Positions 16,062 to 25,826 are shown, numbered from the stretch's first letter. The stretch: 64,000 bases of DNA from G963676655 sp963676655 (GCA_963676655.2 CAXXKX010000003.1:3720001-3784000), one strand, 5' to 3'. Notes: generated by a model from the letters alone, not told the origin. A program made the numbers and translations.

Positions 16062-18545
16062 TTACAGACTCACGTTTATTTCAAGCGGCAAGTGTCGCGA
16101 AGAGTTCCCGATTTTTACCGTATATATTCCGGAATCCAGCGTCCATCTTCGCTTAACCGGATGGAAATAACTGAAAGCGCGGGCATCGAGATCGAGGCGA
16201 ATGCGCCTGGTTTCTCCAGGTTGCAGCGTGACTTTTTCAAAACCTTTGAGTTCGCTTATCGGACGCATGACGGTTGGATTGTCCGGGGCGGTAATATATA
16301 ATTGCACCACCTCGCTGCCGGGTACCAGACCAATGTTGGTGACCTCCATACTGCACGCGGCAACATAATTCCTGCCCGGTTTTTCTTCTTGTATATTGTC
16401 GAAACGAAACGAGGTGTAACTAAGACCATGCCCAAACGGGAACAGCGGCGTGAGCGCGTTTTTATCGTACCAGCGGTAACCGATGAAAATATTTTCCCGG
16501 TAGTTGCAAACTTCCGGTCCGTAATCATGGTTGCGGCCTTCCGGCGTATCGGCATAACTGACCGGGAAGGTAAAAGGCAGTTTGCCGGACGGATTGACCG
16601 CCCCGAACAGAATTTCAGCCATAGCCGTTCCCCCCTCCATCCCGGCATACCACATCTGGATTACGCTCTTGACATTGTCGAGCCAGGGCAACGCCGTCGG
16701 CGAGCCGCCGACAAGTACTACAGCGGTATCAGGATTGACGGCGGCGACCGCCTTTATCAGTTCGTTCTGTCCGTCATGCAGATCAATATCTTTACGATCA
16801 CTGCCTTCACAGTCAAAAGTATGGTTTTGTCCCCCGAAAATGACTACCGCATCCGCGGCTTCCGCAGCCGCGAGGATATCGTCATGTTCCGCCTTGCTGG
16901 AAACGGCGCCGATATTCGCGGTAAGTTTGACCGGAAAGACCGGCATGTCGTGGTGAAACAATATTGGAATTCGCAATTCGTAACGCTCATTTGCCTGGAG
17001 TTCCAATACGGCGCTGCCGGTGACGTTGTCATGACTTTTACAGTTTTCTATCCAACGCGCATCGTCACAAAATAGCGATGACTGGGAAACTCCATCAAGA
17101 TGGAATATCCATTTTTCATTCTTGACCGGAGTCAGCGTACCGCTGAGCATCGCCCCGAAATCCTGACCGCGCAGCGTTTCCGGTAAATCGGTTTCCGGAT
17201 CGAACTCGGGAAGTTCCATTGGGATGCTCGCGACAGGAGCGCCTTCGCGAGCATGGTTGTCCCATATTGTACAGGTCCAGCCCCGGGTTCCGGCCCCGGC
17301 ATCAGCCAGGCCCATAAGCTCACTTGGAATCGCTTCGCCGACGTCGCCGCAGGGATAACCTTTGAGATGGGATATCCGCACGTCCGTTTCGGACAGAAAC
17401 TGCTGAAGTCCTTCAAGCGGGGAAATTTCGTACAATGCTTTTACGGCCGAGCTATGCCCGCCCAAATGATGTTTGCGGGTGGCATTGTCGCCAAGCACCA
17501 ACAGGTTTTTAATCTTCTTTTTATCAAACGGCAGCAAGGCATGGTCATTTTTCAGTAGGACGATTGCCTCTTCAGCTATTTTGCGCGCGGCCTGTTGGTG
17601 TTCCGGCGTATTGAGACTGCCTTCGGGGCGCGGCTTGCCGCCGAGAATTCCCAGTTTTAACAGCAGCCGCAAATAGCGGCGGACCTTGTCGTCAAGTACC
17701 GCCGGATCGATTTCACATTTTCTTACCGCGTCACGGAACGGGGCCGCAAGATAATACTGATCATAGTCGGGACTGGATGTGCCCATTTCAATATCCATCC
17801 CGTTGCGCGCGGCTTCGAAAGTATCGGAAACCCCGTTCCAGTCGGAAATAACCACCCCGTCGAACTCCCATTCATGTTTCAGTACCTGATTCAGCAGCCA
17901 GTTGTTCTGGCAGCAATATTGTCCGTTCAGTTTATTGTACGCACCCATCACGGACATTACTTTCCCGCGTTTGACGGCCGCTTCGAAAGCGGGAAAGTAG
18001 ATCTCCCGCAGCGTCCGCTCATCACAACGTGCGTCAACCCGGTTGCGGTGCAATTCCTGGCTGTTCGCGGCAAAATGCTTGACACAGGCGGCGGTGCCGC
18101 ATTGCTGAATTGCCTCAATAACCCCGACCGCCAGTTCGCTGCAATGATACGGGTCTTCGCTATAGTATTCGAAATTTCTGCCGCACAACGGGCTGCGAAT
18201 CATATTTACTCCGGGGCCGAGAATAACGTCTTTGCCCCGGGCTCCGGCTTCTTCCCCCAGGGTTTGGCCGAAATCTCGCGCGCATTCCCTGCTCCAGGTT
18301 GCCGCAAGAGCGGTACCGGTCGGCAGATAGGTAACGTAGTCATCATCGCGCCCGGCCGCATCCCAACTGTCGACGGCGATTTCTTCACGGACACCATGGG
18401 GCCCGTCAGACATGTGCAAGGGCGGAATTCCCAGGCGGTGGATGCCGGCAGTTGCAAATTTGCTTGCCGCGTGACAGCAGGATATTTTTTCCTCTAAAGT
18501 CATCTCTGCCAGTAATGCATTGATTTCCTGTTCAAAATTTTTCAT
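16062..18545 (-). CDS. Glycoside hydrolase family 3 enzyme (beta-glucosidase-like) with PA14 insert
   Basis: This 827-residue protein has standard GH3 architecture. The N-terminal (beta/alpha)8 domain has LHMSDGPHGVREE, the KHFAANSQE substrate-binding motif and the nucleophile Asp235 in GVVISDWNGV. The alpha/beta sandwich has the FDCEGSDRKDIDLHDGQ loop. A PA14-like beta domain lies at roughly residues 440-560, and a C-terminal fibronectin-III-like domain follows FPFGHGLSYTSF. No signal peptide is seen, so it probably acts in the cytoplasm on imported beta-glucosides or related disaccharides. AAAGGA lies upstream of the ATG. Its promoter (18741-18769) carries an operator matching that of the divergent regulator gene, so that regulator very likely controls it. 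Confidence 0.93.
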   Translation of the reverse strand: MKNFEQEINALLAEMTLEEKISCCHAASKFATAGIHRLGIPPLHMSDGPHGVREEIAVDSWDAAGRDDDYVTYLPTGTALAATWSRECARDFGQTLGEEAGARGKDVILGPGVNMIRSPLCGRNFEYYSEDPYHCSELAVGVIEAIQQCGTAACVKHFAANSQELHRNRVDARCDERTLREIYFPAFEAAVKRGKVMSVMGAYNKLNGQYCCQNNWLLNQVLKHEWEFDGVVISDWNGVSDTFEAARNGMDIEMGTSSPDYDQYYLAAPFRDAVRKCEIDPAVLDDKVRRYLRLLLKLGILGGKPRPEGSLNTPEHQQAARKIAEEAIVLLKNDHALLPFDKKKIKNLLVLGDNATRKHHLGGHSSAVKALYEISPLEGLQQFLSETDVRISHLKGYPCGDVGEAIPSELMGLADAGAGTRGWTCTIWDNHAREGAPVASIPMELPEFDPETDLPETLRGQDFGAMLSGTLTPVKNEKWIFHLDGVSQSSLFCDDARWIENCKSHDNVTGSAVLELQANERYELRIPILFHHDMPVFPVKLTANIGAVSSKAEHDDILAAAEAADAVVIFGGQNHTFDCEGSDRKDIDLHDGQNELIKAVAAVNPDTAVVLVGGSPTALPWLDNVKSVIQMWYAGMEGGTAMAEILFGAVNPSGKLPFTFPVSYADTPEGRNHDYGPEVCNYRENIFIGYRWYDKNALTPLFPFGHGLSYTSFRFDNIQEEKPGRNYVAACSMEVTNIGLVPGSEVVQLYITAPDNPTVMRPISELKGFEKVTLQPGETRRIRLDLDARAFSYFHPVKRRWTLDSGIYTVKIGNSSRHLPLEINVSL

Positions 18546-18713
18546 AAAATTATTTCCTTTCGAATTAGTGTTTCAGCCCGTGCAACAGAAATGATCAGAA
18601 TGCCGGATATCCGAATTTTTTTTCTATTTATAATCTCTGCCAAAATATTTCTTTTCCTATCTTTAATCACTTTTTTATTGTAAGTTTTTTAATATAAATA
18701 AACATTTTAAAAA

Positions 18714-18734
18714 GTACATCAATTGTAAATCAAT
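18714..18734. promoter_or_regulatory. Tandem operator at the GH3 transcription start
   Basis: GTACATCAAT (18714-18723) and GTAAATCAAT (18725-18734) are tandem copies with an 11-base period. They lie directly downstream of the GH3 -10 box and cover the predicted +1. The second copy is the exact reverse complement of ATTGATTTAC, which occurs twice at 18888-18908 in front of the divergent regulator. Confidence 0.7.
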
Positions 18735-18740
18735 GTCTGA

Positions 18741-18769
18741 ATTATAATGGATTTTCGACTGTTTGTCAA
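18741..18769 (-). promoter_or_regulatory. Consensus sigma-70 promoter of the GH3 gene
   Basis: On the - strand TTGACA (18764-18769) and TATAAT (18741-18746) are separated by 17 bases, a perfect consensus. The transcript would begin near 18734, leaving a leader of about 190 bases before the GH3 start. Confidence 0.75.
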
Positions 18770-18852
18770 GCGTTGCAAGCGGATTTTTCAAGAAAAAAGT
18801 GAACGATTTGAGCATGATTTCAAAATATTCCCCAAAAAAAATTTTTAAACTA

Positions 18853-18881
18853 TTGACAAATGTTGAAAAATCATTTATACT
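18853..18881 (+). promoter_or_regulatory. Sigma-70 promoter of the GntR/LacI-type regulator
   Basis: TTGACA (18853-18858), a 17-base spacer and TATACT (18876-18881). The predicted +1 near 18888 coincides with the first base of the tandem operator, which suggests autorepression. Confidence 0.75.
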
Positions 18882-18887
18882 CTAAAT

Positions 18888-18908
18888 ATTGATTTACCAT
18901 TGATTTAC
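18888..18908. promoter_or_regulatory. Tandem operator ATTGATTTAC x2 at the regulator's own promoter
   Basis: ATTGATTTAC occurs at 18888-18897 and 18899-18908, with a one-base gap and so an 11-base period. The same pair, in opposite orientation and with one mismatch, lies at 18714-18734. Both pairs sit immediately downstream of a -10 box. Confidence 0.72.
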
Positions 18909-18936
18909 TTTTTTTAAAACAGAAGAACAAAAGAAT

Positions 18937-20049
18937 ATGAAATATAAAGAACTAATTTGCCTGATCGAAGAAAACATCAGAAACCGGGTTTATACTGACC
19001 GTCTGCCCACTCTGCGGGCGCTATCGGCAGAATTCGAAGTATCCAGCAGAACAATGCACCGTGCTCTTAAATCGCTGTCCACCCGCGGCTTGATTATCCC
19101 GGACAGTACCCGCGGATATATGGTAAACCGTGGACACAATATCCGTCCTAAAACCGGGATAGCCGGAATTTTTTGTAACATTGAAGAAGTGGATCTGAAA
19201 ACTGACCCGCTCTTGAAACGGTTAAAAGACATCATCCTGGCTGACGGTTATACGCCTTTCTTCAGCAATGTTCCTGATGCAAAACAATTCAGCGATATCA
19301 ACTTCTGGAAATCTTTCTGGGTTGACGGCTGTATTTTTGCTTACAGTACCTTTGACCGCCAATTGGCATCGGGCTTGAAACTGGCAGGAATTCCCTTTGT
19401 TGCCGCCAACCGGCTGCCTGATGAATATGGCGCGAACTGGGTTGATTTTGATGCGTTCGGGGCGATTCGTAATGTTGTCGCATGGTTATATAAGCATGGC
19501 TATCGCCGCATTGCTCTCGATAACCCCATCCATTTGGTTACTTACGGCGAACACATCCGAACTGAGTGGACAAGTATGCTCGAGAAATATGGTATTTTCA
19601 GACCGGAATATCTAAAATTAACTCATTATGAGGCTTTCAGCGAAAGGCGGGAAGTCATTACAGCTCACAGCGCGGCGCTAGCCGCTTTGCCTGAACCACC
19701 GGAAGCGGTAATATGTTGGCACGGCAGCCCGGAAATAATGCGTGACGCTTTGCGTCCCAAATTGCCGCATGTTCAGATTTTCGCCTATAAAACAAACTAT
19801 GAAACCAGACAGGATGGAATAACTTACTTACCGATGTCTTATGATCGATTGGCCAAAGAAGTGTGGGAAACTTTCAAAACAACTATTGCTTCGTCTGCGG
19901 GTGAAAGTATGCAGCGCCTGGTCAAGCTGGATATGTCTGAACTCAAAAAAATAGAAGAATATTGGAAAAAAGACAACGCGGAGAACGGTCACAAAGCATT
20001 TCCCCCAAATTTGAAAAAATTTGAAGAACAGCAACTTGTTGAAGTTTAA
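18937..20049 (+). CDS. Transcriptional regulator: GntR-type winged helix fused to LacI-type sugar-binding domain
   Basis: In this 370-residue protein the first 70 residues form a GntR-like winged helix (RLPTLRALSAEFEVSSRTMH, followed by a wing ending STRGYMVNRG). The rest looks like a periplasmic-binding-protein fold of the LacI/GalR type, beginning TGIAGIFCNIEEV and including the KHGYRRIALDNP strand-helix unit typical of these domains. It should bind a sugar and release or bind operator DNA. The tandem ATTGATTTAC repeats over its own start point and over the divergent GH3 start point are the obvious targets. It is followed on the same strand by prepilin-like and glycan-degradation genes that it may also control. 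The Shine-Dalgarno sequence is weak. Confidence 0.9.
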   Translation: MKYKELICLIEENIRNRVYTDRLPTLRALSAEFEVSSRTMHRALKSLSTRGLIIPDSTRGYMVNRGHNIRPKTGIAGIFCNIEEVDLKTDPLLKRLKDIILADGYTPFFSNVPDAKQFSDINFWKSFWVDGCIFAYSTFDRQLASGLKLAGIPFVAANRLPDEYGANWVDFDAFGAIRNVVAWLYKHGYRRIALDNPIHLVTYGEHIRTEWTSMLEKYGIFRPEYLKLTHYEAFSERREVITAHSAALAALPEPPEAVICWHGSPEIMRDALRPKLPHVQIFAYKTNYETRQDGITYLPMSYDRLAKEVWETFKTTIASSAGESMQRLVKLDMSELKKIEEYWKKDNAENGHKAFPPNLKKFEEQQLVEV

Positions 20050-20278
20050 CTCAGGAGATAAATATGGCAGGAACTATAAACCAAAGTATCAAATCGAGTT
20101 AAGAGACGGCACCGTCTTAAGAAGTAAAATAATCAATCGTTCTCATAAAAACAACAACAAAGGAGATCGTGTTATGGAAAAAGCAAACAACGAAAACAAC
20201 AAGGCTGAAAAAACACAGTTTTTTTTCAGTGGAAAGCAACTTTTAAACACTAAACTTATACAAAAAGGAGTTTTTCGT
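20050..20278 (+). other. Leader region between regulator and prepilin gene, with alternative starts
   Basis: The 229 bases hold a 12-codon frame (ATG at 20064 after AGGAGATAA) and a short imperfect hairpin (GACGG/CCGTC, about 20105-20117). At 20174 there is a second ATG with a good ribosome site (AAAGGAGAT), in frame with the prepilin gene. Use of that start would add 35 polar residues before the prepilin leader. Confidence 0.4.
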
Positions 20279-21028
20279 ATGAAAAAGAGTTTTACGCTTA
20301 TCGAGTTGCTTGTCGTAATTGCTATTATTGGCATTTTAGCGTCAATGCTGTTACCTGCTCTGAATCGCGCCAGGGATAAAGCAAAAGCAATCGCATGTAC
20401 CAACAACCTGAAGCAATTAATGCTGGCACAATTAAATTATGCCAATGACAACAAAGAGATGATTCCGGTGTACTGGAGCCCGTGGGGCAGCGGCTACAAG
20501 TTATGGTCACAGTGGCTCAGAGATGGCAATTACGTACAGATCAAAACTAATAATACTGGATCAAATATCCTGACTTGCCCGGCCAATGCCAAGGGGCCGG
20601 AAAATCCTTTCAGTGCGTTTTGGGGACTTTATGGTATTTACGCGGCCAGTAATGATTTTAAAAGTGATTCGGCCCGGAAAACTCTTATGGAGGCAAGCTT
20701 TGGCGAATTCTATAAGTTCGGGGGTAGTACCAGCACGGTATTTACGCTGAACCGGATGAAAAATATATCCAAGTTTATCGTTCACTGTGATTCAGTTGCC
20801 TCGGCCCAGAGTACGAATGCAACCCGTATCGGCACGGCATTCTGGATGGTTGAGTTCAAGGAAGCATATTCCGGCTATTCAATCGGTATACACCTGATTC
20901 ACAACAATCGGGCTAACCTGGCATTTGCCGATGGTCACGTCGGAGCACAGACCCGGGTCGAACTTTATCAGGGGCCATGCAATGTCAAATATACCGTTGA
21001 CAAAGATTTAAACGGTTTCCTGTATTGA
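20279..21028 (+). CDS. Prepilin-like protein with H-X9-DG-type C-terminus
   Basis: From the ATG at 20279 (AAGGAG 8 bases upstream) the protein is 249 residues and begins MKKSFTLIELLVVIAIIGIL. This is a type IV prepilin/type II pseudopilin leader with the G/F-type cleavage site replaced by S-F and the invariant Glu five residues on. The remainder is a beta-rich domain ending HNNRANLAFADGHVGAQTR, the DG motif typical of the very numerous prepilin-like proteins of Planctomycetes and Lentisphaerae. Such proteins are inserted in the inner membrane by the leader helix. Their role is unknown, and many are not true pilus subunits. It lies between a sugar regulator and secreted glycan-active proteins. 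An ATG at 20174 could give a longer form. Confidence 0.88.
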   Translation: MKKSFTLIELLVVIAIIGILASMLLPALNRARDKAKAIACTNNLKQLMLAQLNYANDNKEMIPVYWSPWGSGYKLWSQWLRDGNYVQIKTNNTGSNILTCPANAKGPENPFSAFWGLYGIYAASNDFKSDSARKTLMEASFGEFYKFGGSTSTVFTLNRMKNISKFIVHCDSVASAQSTNATRIGTAFWMVEFKEAYSGYSIGIHLIHNNRANLAFADGHVGAQTRVELYQGPCNVKYTVDKDLNGFLY

Positions 21029-21077
21029 TCGAAAGTTAAGTCGGCACAAACTTGAAAATAAAGGAGATTTTTGAAAT

Positions 21078-23576
21078 ATGACGGATTGTGAACAATTGCC
21101 CGTTCGTCCAGTAAAGATATATGACTGCTTCAATAACGGCTTATTAAAAAGGAATAATTACAAGACAATTATCATGTCATTAATGGTGGTTGCCTCCATC
21201 TGGTGCCGGGCTGACAACAATCTGATCATGAACGGAGCGCTTGACTCTGAACAAGCTGATTTCCCTCCTTTCTGGTATACAGAGATGTCCACTACCACCA
21301 AATACGACCGCAGCGGCGGTCCCGGAGGGAAAGGAGCGGTCATCCTGACAAAAACCGCCAATATCCGCCAAGGGGGTATGGAACTGGTCGCCGGGGAAAA
21401 ATATCGGCTTAGCGGCATGTTCAAGACCAGGAATTTCAAAGCTCGCGTCTTTATGTTTGTAATTCATAATTCAGGGTGGAAACAGCAGGTTGGATTTTCC
21501 AGTATCCCGGCAAATACCGGAAAGTGGATTAAGCTTGAAAAAGTTTTAAAGGTCATGCCTTCACTGCATCCGGCCTACGGGGTTGCGGTTCATGTCGCAG
21601 ACGCCGGGGGCGAACTGCGGGTAACCGACTTGAAGCTTGAACCGGTATCCGACAAAGCCAGGGCATTGTCAAAGAATCCGATCGCCACCCCGACCCGTCT
21701 GATTATTCCGCTGCGGCCCCGGTTGAATTATATTCCGGTCAACAAGCCCGGGTTGTCATTCACCACCGGAAAAACGCCTTCGCCCGGCAAATCCTACAAG
21801 TGCCGCTACCAGGTTGACGCTTTGCCTCAGAAAGAGTGCGGCATTCCCGCAGACGGACTTTTCACGCTGACTTTTCCCGGCCTGGCGGTCGGAAATCATC
21901 AATTGAAAACCGCATTGGTCGAGTCCGGTTCCGGCAAAACGATCGCGAAAGAAAATTTTGAGATAACGCTGATTCAGGTTCCGGAAATTAAAACCGGGCA
22001 ATGGAAAAAGCGTAACAATCTGGTTACTGAATTGCTTTCGGTTACCGGTTCATCCGCGATGGAACACATTTTCTACGCTCCGTATGACGGTTGGATTCGG
22101 GTTGAATCAACGGCGACGGGTAAACTTAAACTGGATGGCGAAATGCTCCCGCAACTGCCGGAAATGTTCCGGAAAGTTAAAGGCGGGCGTCACACGTTAA
22201 GTATGGAACCAGCCGGTTCTGGAAAAGTAACGGTCACTTCGGTTCCTGAAATATTGTCTTATCCGACTTTTTTCCTGGGTAATGAATTCGCGGAAAAATA
22301 CGCATTGCCGAATGTCAATGTCGTCAATCAGGCGTTGGGGGCCGCGATTCCTCCGCTGTACAATAAATATGGCGGCATTATGGTTTCCAACTACGGGATA
22401 TTCAAGTCGCCATGTACAACCACGAGTATGATGGGGTATTGGAAAAAGATCTATTCGCGTTATGTCTCAGAAGTTGACGGCGTTGCCATGGATGAATGTT
22501 TTTTTACTTCGCCGCGGGCGCTTGGGGACTACTCCAGGTTTCTCCGCCAGTTGTCCAACCCGGACGACAAGCTGATCTACACCTGGATTGTCGGAAAGCC
22601 CACCACCATTCTGCATACCGACTTCATGTCTTCGGCGATAAACGCCTCGCGCGGCCGCGGCAGGCTATTATGCGAGTCTTATTGTATCGTACATGATACC
22701 AGGGCGGAGCAGCAGAAGTATTTGAATGATATGCTGTGCGGAACAATGGAAAAATACCGTAAGTACTGCCCGGAAGCTGAAACCGCAACAAGTATGGTTC
22801 TCGGCGTTTTCAGTCGCAGCGGGTTTTACAATTTGAATTCCCGTCCCAATGTCGATTTTAAATATGCGTTGGACATGGAAATGAACATGCTGGCAAATCG
22901 CCAGGAATTTAAGAATCTGCGGGGACTGGGCTGTTATGAATTCAATTATGCCGATGAGGAAATTTCCCGTTGGGCCTATGCGCTGTTGCGCCATTATGCT
23001 ATTAACGGTAAAAAAGAGATGCTGTCAAACCGTTTCGGGTTCAAATATAACCCCGGCTTGTTGAAGAACGGCGACTTTGTCCATGGTTTTCGTTACTGGC
23101 GCAAATCAGGAGCTGTGACGGCGGAAAAAAGAATCGGCTTGTACTCAAAAATACAGCGAAGATGGGGCAACAGCAATGACACATATGCGCTGTTTAAGAA
23201 AAAGAATCAGCAGATCGCAGGTTTAACGCAAACGGTTTCGGGACTGACGCCGGGCAAGCTTTATGTCCTGGGTTTCGTGACCGCCGATCTTAATGAGATA
23301 CGCAATAATCGGGTTATTATCCGGAAATACGGGATCGATGTCAAAATATCCGGAGCGGATGTTATTCCGGATAAGACGGTGTGCCAGATTGACCAGCGGT
23401 CGGTAACATGGAAAAAGGTTCCTCGAGTCAACGTCTGGAAGGTGGTTTTCCGCCCCAAATCGTCACAGGTTGTAATCAGTTTTGATAATGGTAAAGCTGA
23501 TAATGGAGAAGAGCTGCTGCTTAACTTAGTCCAGTTGACGCCCTATTTCACGCTTGAAGATTTTGCAAAATTATAA
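21078..23576 (+). CDS. Secreted protein with carbohydrate-binding-like ends and putative TIM-barrel core
   Basis: This 832-residue protein has AAGGAG 11 bases before its ATG. After a 28-residue polar stretch there is a hydrophobic signal segment (TIIMSLMVVASIWCRA). Residues about 45-180 (NLIMNGALDSEQADFPPFWY, then GKWIKLEKVLKV) look like a CBM4/9-type jelly-roll. The middle section, about residues 380-660, has barrel-like strands including VDGVAMDECFF, where Asp and Glu could be catalytic. The C-terminus returns to a similar beta domain (LLKNGDFVHGFRYWRKSGAV). I do not recognise a defined GH family. It is probably an exported glycan-binding or glycan-cleaving protein co-expressed with the genes on either side. 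Confidence 0.62.
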   Translation: MTDCEQLPVRPVKIYDCFNNGLLKRNNYKTIIMSLMVVASIWCRADNNLIMNGALDSEQADFPPFWYTEMSTTTKYDRSGGPGGKGAVILTKTANIRQGGMELVAGEKYRLSGMFKTRNFKARVFMFVIHNSGWKQQVGFSSIPANTGKWIKLEKVLKVMPSLHPAYGVAVHVADAGGELRVTDLKLEPVSDKARALSKNPIATPTRLIIPLRPRLNYIPVNKPGLSFTTGKTPSPGKSYKCRYQVDALPQKECGIPADGLFTLTFPGLAVGNHQLKTALVESGSGKTIAKENFEITLIQVPEIKTGQWKKRNNLVTELLSVTGSSAMEHIFYAPYDGWIRVESTATGKLKLDGEMLPQLPEMFRKVKGGRHTLSMEPAGSGKVTVTSVPEILSYPTFFLGNEFAEKYALPNVNVVNQALGAAIPPLYNKYGGIMVSNYGIFKSPCTTTSMMGYWKKIYSRYVSEVDGVAMDECFFTSPRALGDYSRFLRQLSNPDDKLIYTWIVGKPTTILHTDFMSSAINASRGRGRLLCESYCIVHDTRAEQQKYLNDMLCGTMEKYRKYCPEAETATSMVLGVFSRSGFYNLNSRPNVDFKYALDMEMNMLANRQEFKNLRGLGCYEFNYADEEISRWAYALLRHYAINGKKEMLSNRFGFKYNPGLLKNGDFVHGFRYWRKSGAVTAEKRIGLYSKIQRRWGNSNDTYALFKKKNQQIAGLTQTVSGLTPGKLYVLGFVTADLNEIRNNRVIIRKYGIDVKISGADVIPDKTVCQIDQRSVTWKKVPRVNVWKVVFRPKSSQVVISFDNGKADNGEELLLNLVQLTPYFTLEDFAKL

Positions 23577-23598
23577 TATTTCGAAGGGAGATTTTGAT

Positions 23599-25806
23599 AT
23601 GATGAGAAAAAATAAACTGCTTACCCGAAAAAACAAACCGTATTGTAACGGTTTTTCCGGCGGCAAAACTTCCGTACTTAAGAATGGTATTAAGGCAGTA
23701 TTTATATTGTTATATTTGACGTGTTTTGGCGTTTATTGTCATAGTAGTGATATTGGCGCCTTTTTGAGACGCGGTGACATCAATTTTTCGGTCGATAACA
23801 ACATGGTCTGCCGTCTTGTGAACGGTAATGAACCCGGTTTCGGGGTCTGGTACAAACCGGCGAACCTGCGTAAAAGCTTTACCCGGCAGCACATTGAAAA
23901 GAGCGCTATGCTAGAATTGCGCATTCGCGGGAAGAAAGTTGATTTCACCCTGGTTCCGGGCAGCCGTTACTGGCAGCCGGATATTACCGGACAGGCATTC
24001 AAGTGGCATAATGTTTCTCTGCAACAGAGCGTCAGTATGCATGATGATCTGGCGGCCTGCCGGATGCGGCTTAGCGGCTTGAAAGGTAAAAAAGGGGAAG
24101 TGGTCCTGACGCTTAAAAGCATGGGACAGGGAACCGGCAAGGTCAAGGACGGCCTGATCCGGTTTGACATCAAGACCGATGCGCATAAGGGGTACACTCA
24201 ATGGTTCGGGGCCAATCTCCCGGACGCGACAACTACTTTCGCCGATTGCAAAGTGAAGCCTTATCCCGCCGGGTATGCTTCAAAAATTAAAATCGACACG
24301 GAATCGCGGGCGACGGTAAACGCTTCGTTTGCCGGACAGGACGATGTGCTGGACTTTGTCATCGTGACGGGTATTTCAAAGTCGCCGCAAACGACCGAAC
24401 AAGCAGTGGCCGCGGCGGTGAAGTCGCCTGATTCGGTATTTGCGGCGAGCCGGAAGGAATGGCGGGATTTCTTTACCAACGATGTGCCGAGTCTGGAATC
24501 AAGCGATAAACGCCTGATGCAGTTTTACTATTGGTGTTTCTATGTGTTTAAGGCAAATACTTTCACCAAACCGGATGGTTCTTTGGACTACATTTGTCCG
24601 TCAAAATATCCTGACTGGCTGCCGTTCTGGTGGGATGAAGATACGGCGCATATCGTTACCGGCGCGCGCTGGTTCAATTCGCCGAAACAGTTGGCCATGC
24701 TGAAAAAGATGATTCTTCACTTCTGCAACAAAGGACAGATTAATTTTGGTCTTACCACCATGGCCGGATGGGAACTCTATCTCCGGACCGGTGACCTGGA
24801 TTTTCTGCGTAAGATGTATAACTCGACTAAACGCAATCAGCTGCGTTACCGGGCAAAAATGCAGAACAATATGGTGGTCCAGGATGACAGTTTTCTGGTC
24901 GGCTGGGATCATTCCATCCGCTACGCCTGGGGCGGATTCAATAAAAACCTGAAAAAATTCGAACGTCCGATTTTACCGGTGGACCTCAACAGCTATCTGG
25001 TACGCGAATATCAAATTCTGGCGGACACGGCTGAGATTCTCGGAGATAAGGATAATGTTCCGGTTTTCCGGAAAAAAGCGGCTGAACTGTCCAGAGAGAT
25101 CAATCGGCTCATGTGGGATGACAAAACCGGCTTTTATTATGATATATTCCAGGATGATCACGCCAAACTTTACTGCAAGGCGGCGAGCAGCTTTACTCCG
25201 ATGCTGGCGGATATTCCGTCGAAAGAACAGGCGCAAAAAGTCTTGCGACACCTGAAAAACCCGAAAGAATTCAATACCAGATTTGCTGTGCCGACCATTG
25301 CCATGGACGTGCCGGAACGTAAAACCCATTGGTCGGGCGATATTTGCGGACGCAATAACTGGCTGGTGGAAATCGGCCTTGCCAATTACGACAAGAAGTC
25401 GACTGTCTGGATCACCCATAAAACGATAGCTCTTTTCATGCGCAAAGAAGGCGCATGTGCGTCAGGATACCAGAATCCTAATCGATTAACCGACAGAGTT
25501 TTCTTGTTTGGCACTGAAATTTCCGGCGGTCTGGATATGTTGGTAAAACATATTATCGGCTTTACGCCGGATAAAACCGGCTTTTCAGTACTGCCGGCGG
25601 CGCTGAACCCGAAGATGAAATATCTGCGCTGGCGGGTGAAGTTCCGGGGCAAAGATATCGACATACGCTGGGACCGCCCCGCTGACAAGGATTATTTCGG
25701 CGATTCGGTTGAGGGTTACAGCGTGCTGGTTGACGGTAAGACGGTTTATCATTCGAAAATGCTCCCGACAAAGCGCTATACAGTAGATTTTAACACAAAG
25801 CGTTGA
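23599..25806 (+). CDS. Secreted (alpha/alpha)6-barrel glycoside hydrolase (GH63/MGH-like)
   Basis: The ATG at 23599 is chosen because AAGGGAG lies 8 bases before it; an earlier in-frame ATG at 23554 sits inside the upstream gene. The 735-residue product has a signal-anchor-like segment (KAVFILLYLTCFGVYC). An N-terminal beta-sandwich follows, up to about residue 300, and then a six-hairpin barrel (LPFWWDEDTAHIVTGARWF, FLVGWDHSIRYAWGG, HWSGDICGRNNWLVEIGLAN). Such barrels occur in GH63, GH78, GH95, GH37 and mannosylglycerate hydrolase-type enzymes. The closing IDIRWDRP beta domain fits GH63/MGH relatives. The substrate is likely an alpha-linked glycan; the GH38 mannosidase downstream makes an alpha-mannoside reasonable. 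Confidence 0.75.
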   Translation: MMRKNKLLTRKNKPYCNGFSGGKTSVLKNGIKAVFILLYLTCFGVYCHSSDIGAFLRRGDINFSVDNNMVCRLVNGNEPGFGVWYKPANLRKSFTRQHIEKSAMLELRIRGKKVDFTLVPGSRYWQPDITGQAFKWHNVSLQQSVSMHDDLAACRMRLSGLKGKKGEVVLTLKSMGQGTGKVKDGLIRFDIKTDAHKGYTQWFGANLPDATTTFADCKVKPYPAGYASKIKIDTESRATVNASFAGQDDVLDFVIVTGISKSPQTTEQAVAAAVKSPDSVFAASRKEWRDFFTNDVPSLESSDKRLMQFYYWCFYVFKANTFTKPDGSLDYICPSKYPDWLPFWWDEDTAHIVTGARWFNSPKQLAMLKKMILHFCNKGQINFGLTTMAGWELYLRTGDLDFLRKMYNSTKRNQLRYRAKMQNNMVVQDDSFLVGWDHSIRYAWGGFNKNLKKFERPILPVDLNSYLVREYQILADTAEILGDKDNVPVFRKKAAELSREINRLMWDDKTGFYYDIFQDDHAKLYCKAASSFTPMLADIPSKEQAQKVLRHLKNPKEFNTRFAVPTIAMDVPERKTHWSGDICGRNNWLVEIGLANYDKKSTVWITHKTIALFMRKEGACASGYQNPNRLTDRVFLFGTEISGGLDMLVKHIIGFTPDKTGFSVLPAALNPKMKYLRWRVKFRGKDIDIRWDRPADKDYFGDSVEGYSVLVDGKTVYHSKMLPTKRYTVDFNTKR

Positions 25807-25826
25807 GTTGCGCTTAAGGAGTTATT

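Noticed and set aside
16302..17075. Long + strand frame of 257 codons
   Set aside because: It is the antisense shadow of the GH3 gene, which has all family motifs on the - strand.
20021..20278. Upstream extension of the prepilin reading frame overlapping the regulator gene
   Set aside because: The frame before 20174 has no start with a ribosome site and overlaps the end of the regulator gene; only 20174 and 20279 are credible starts.
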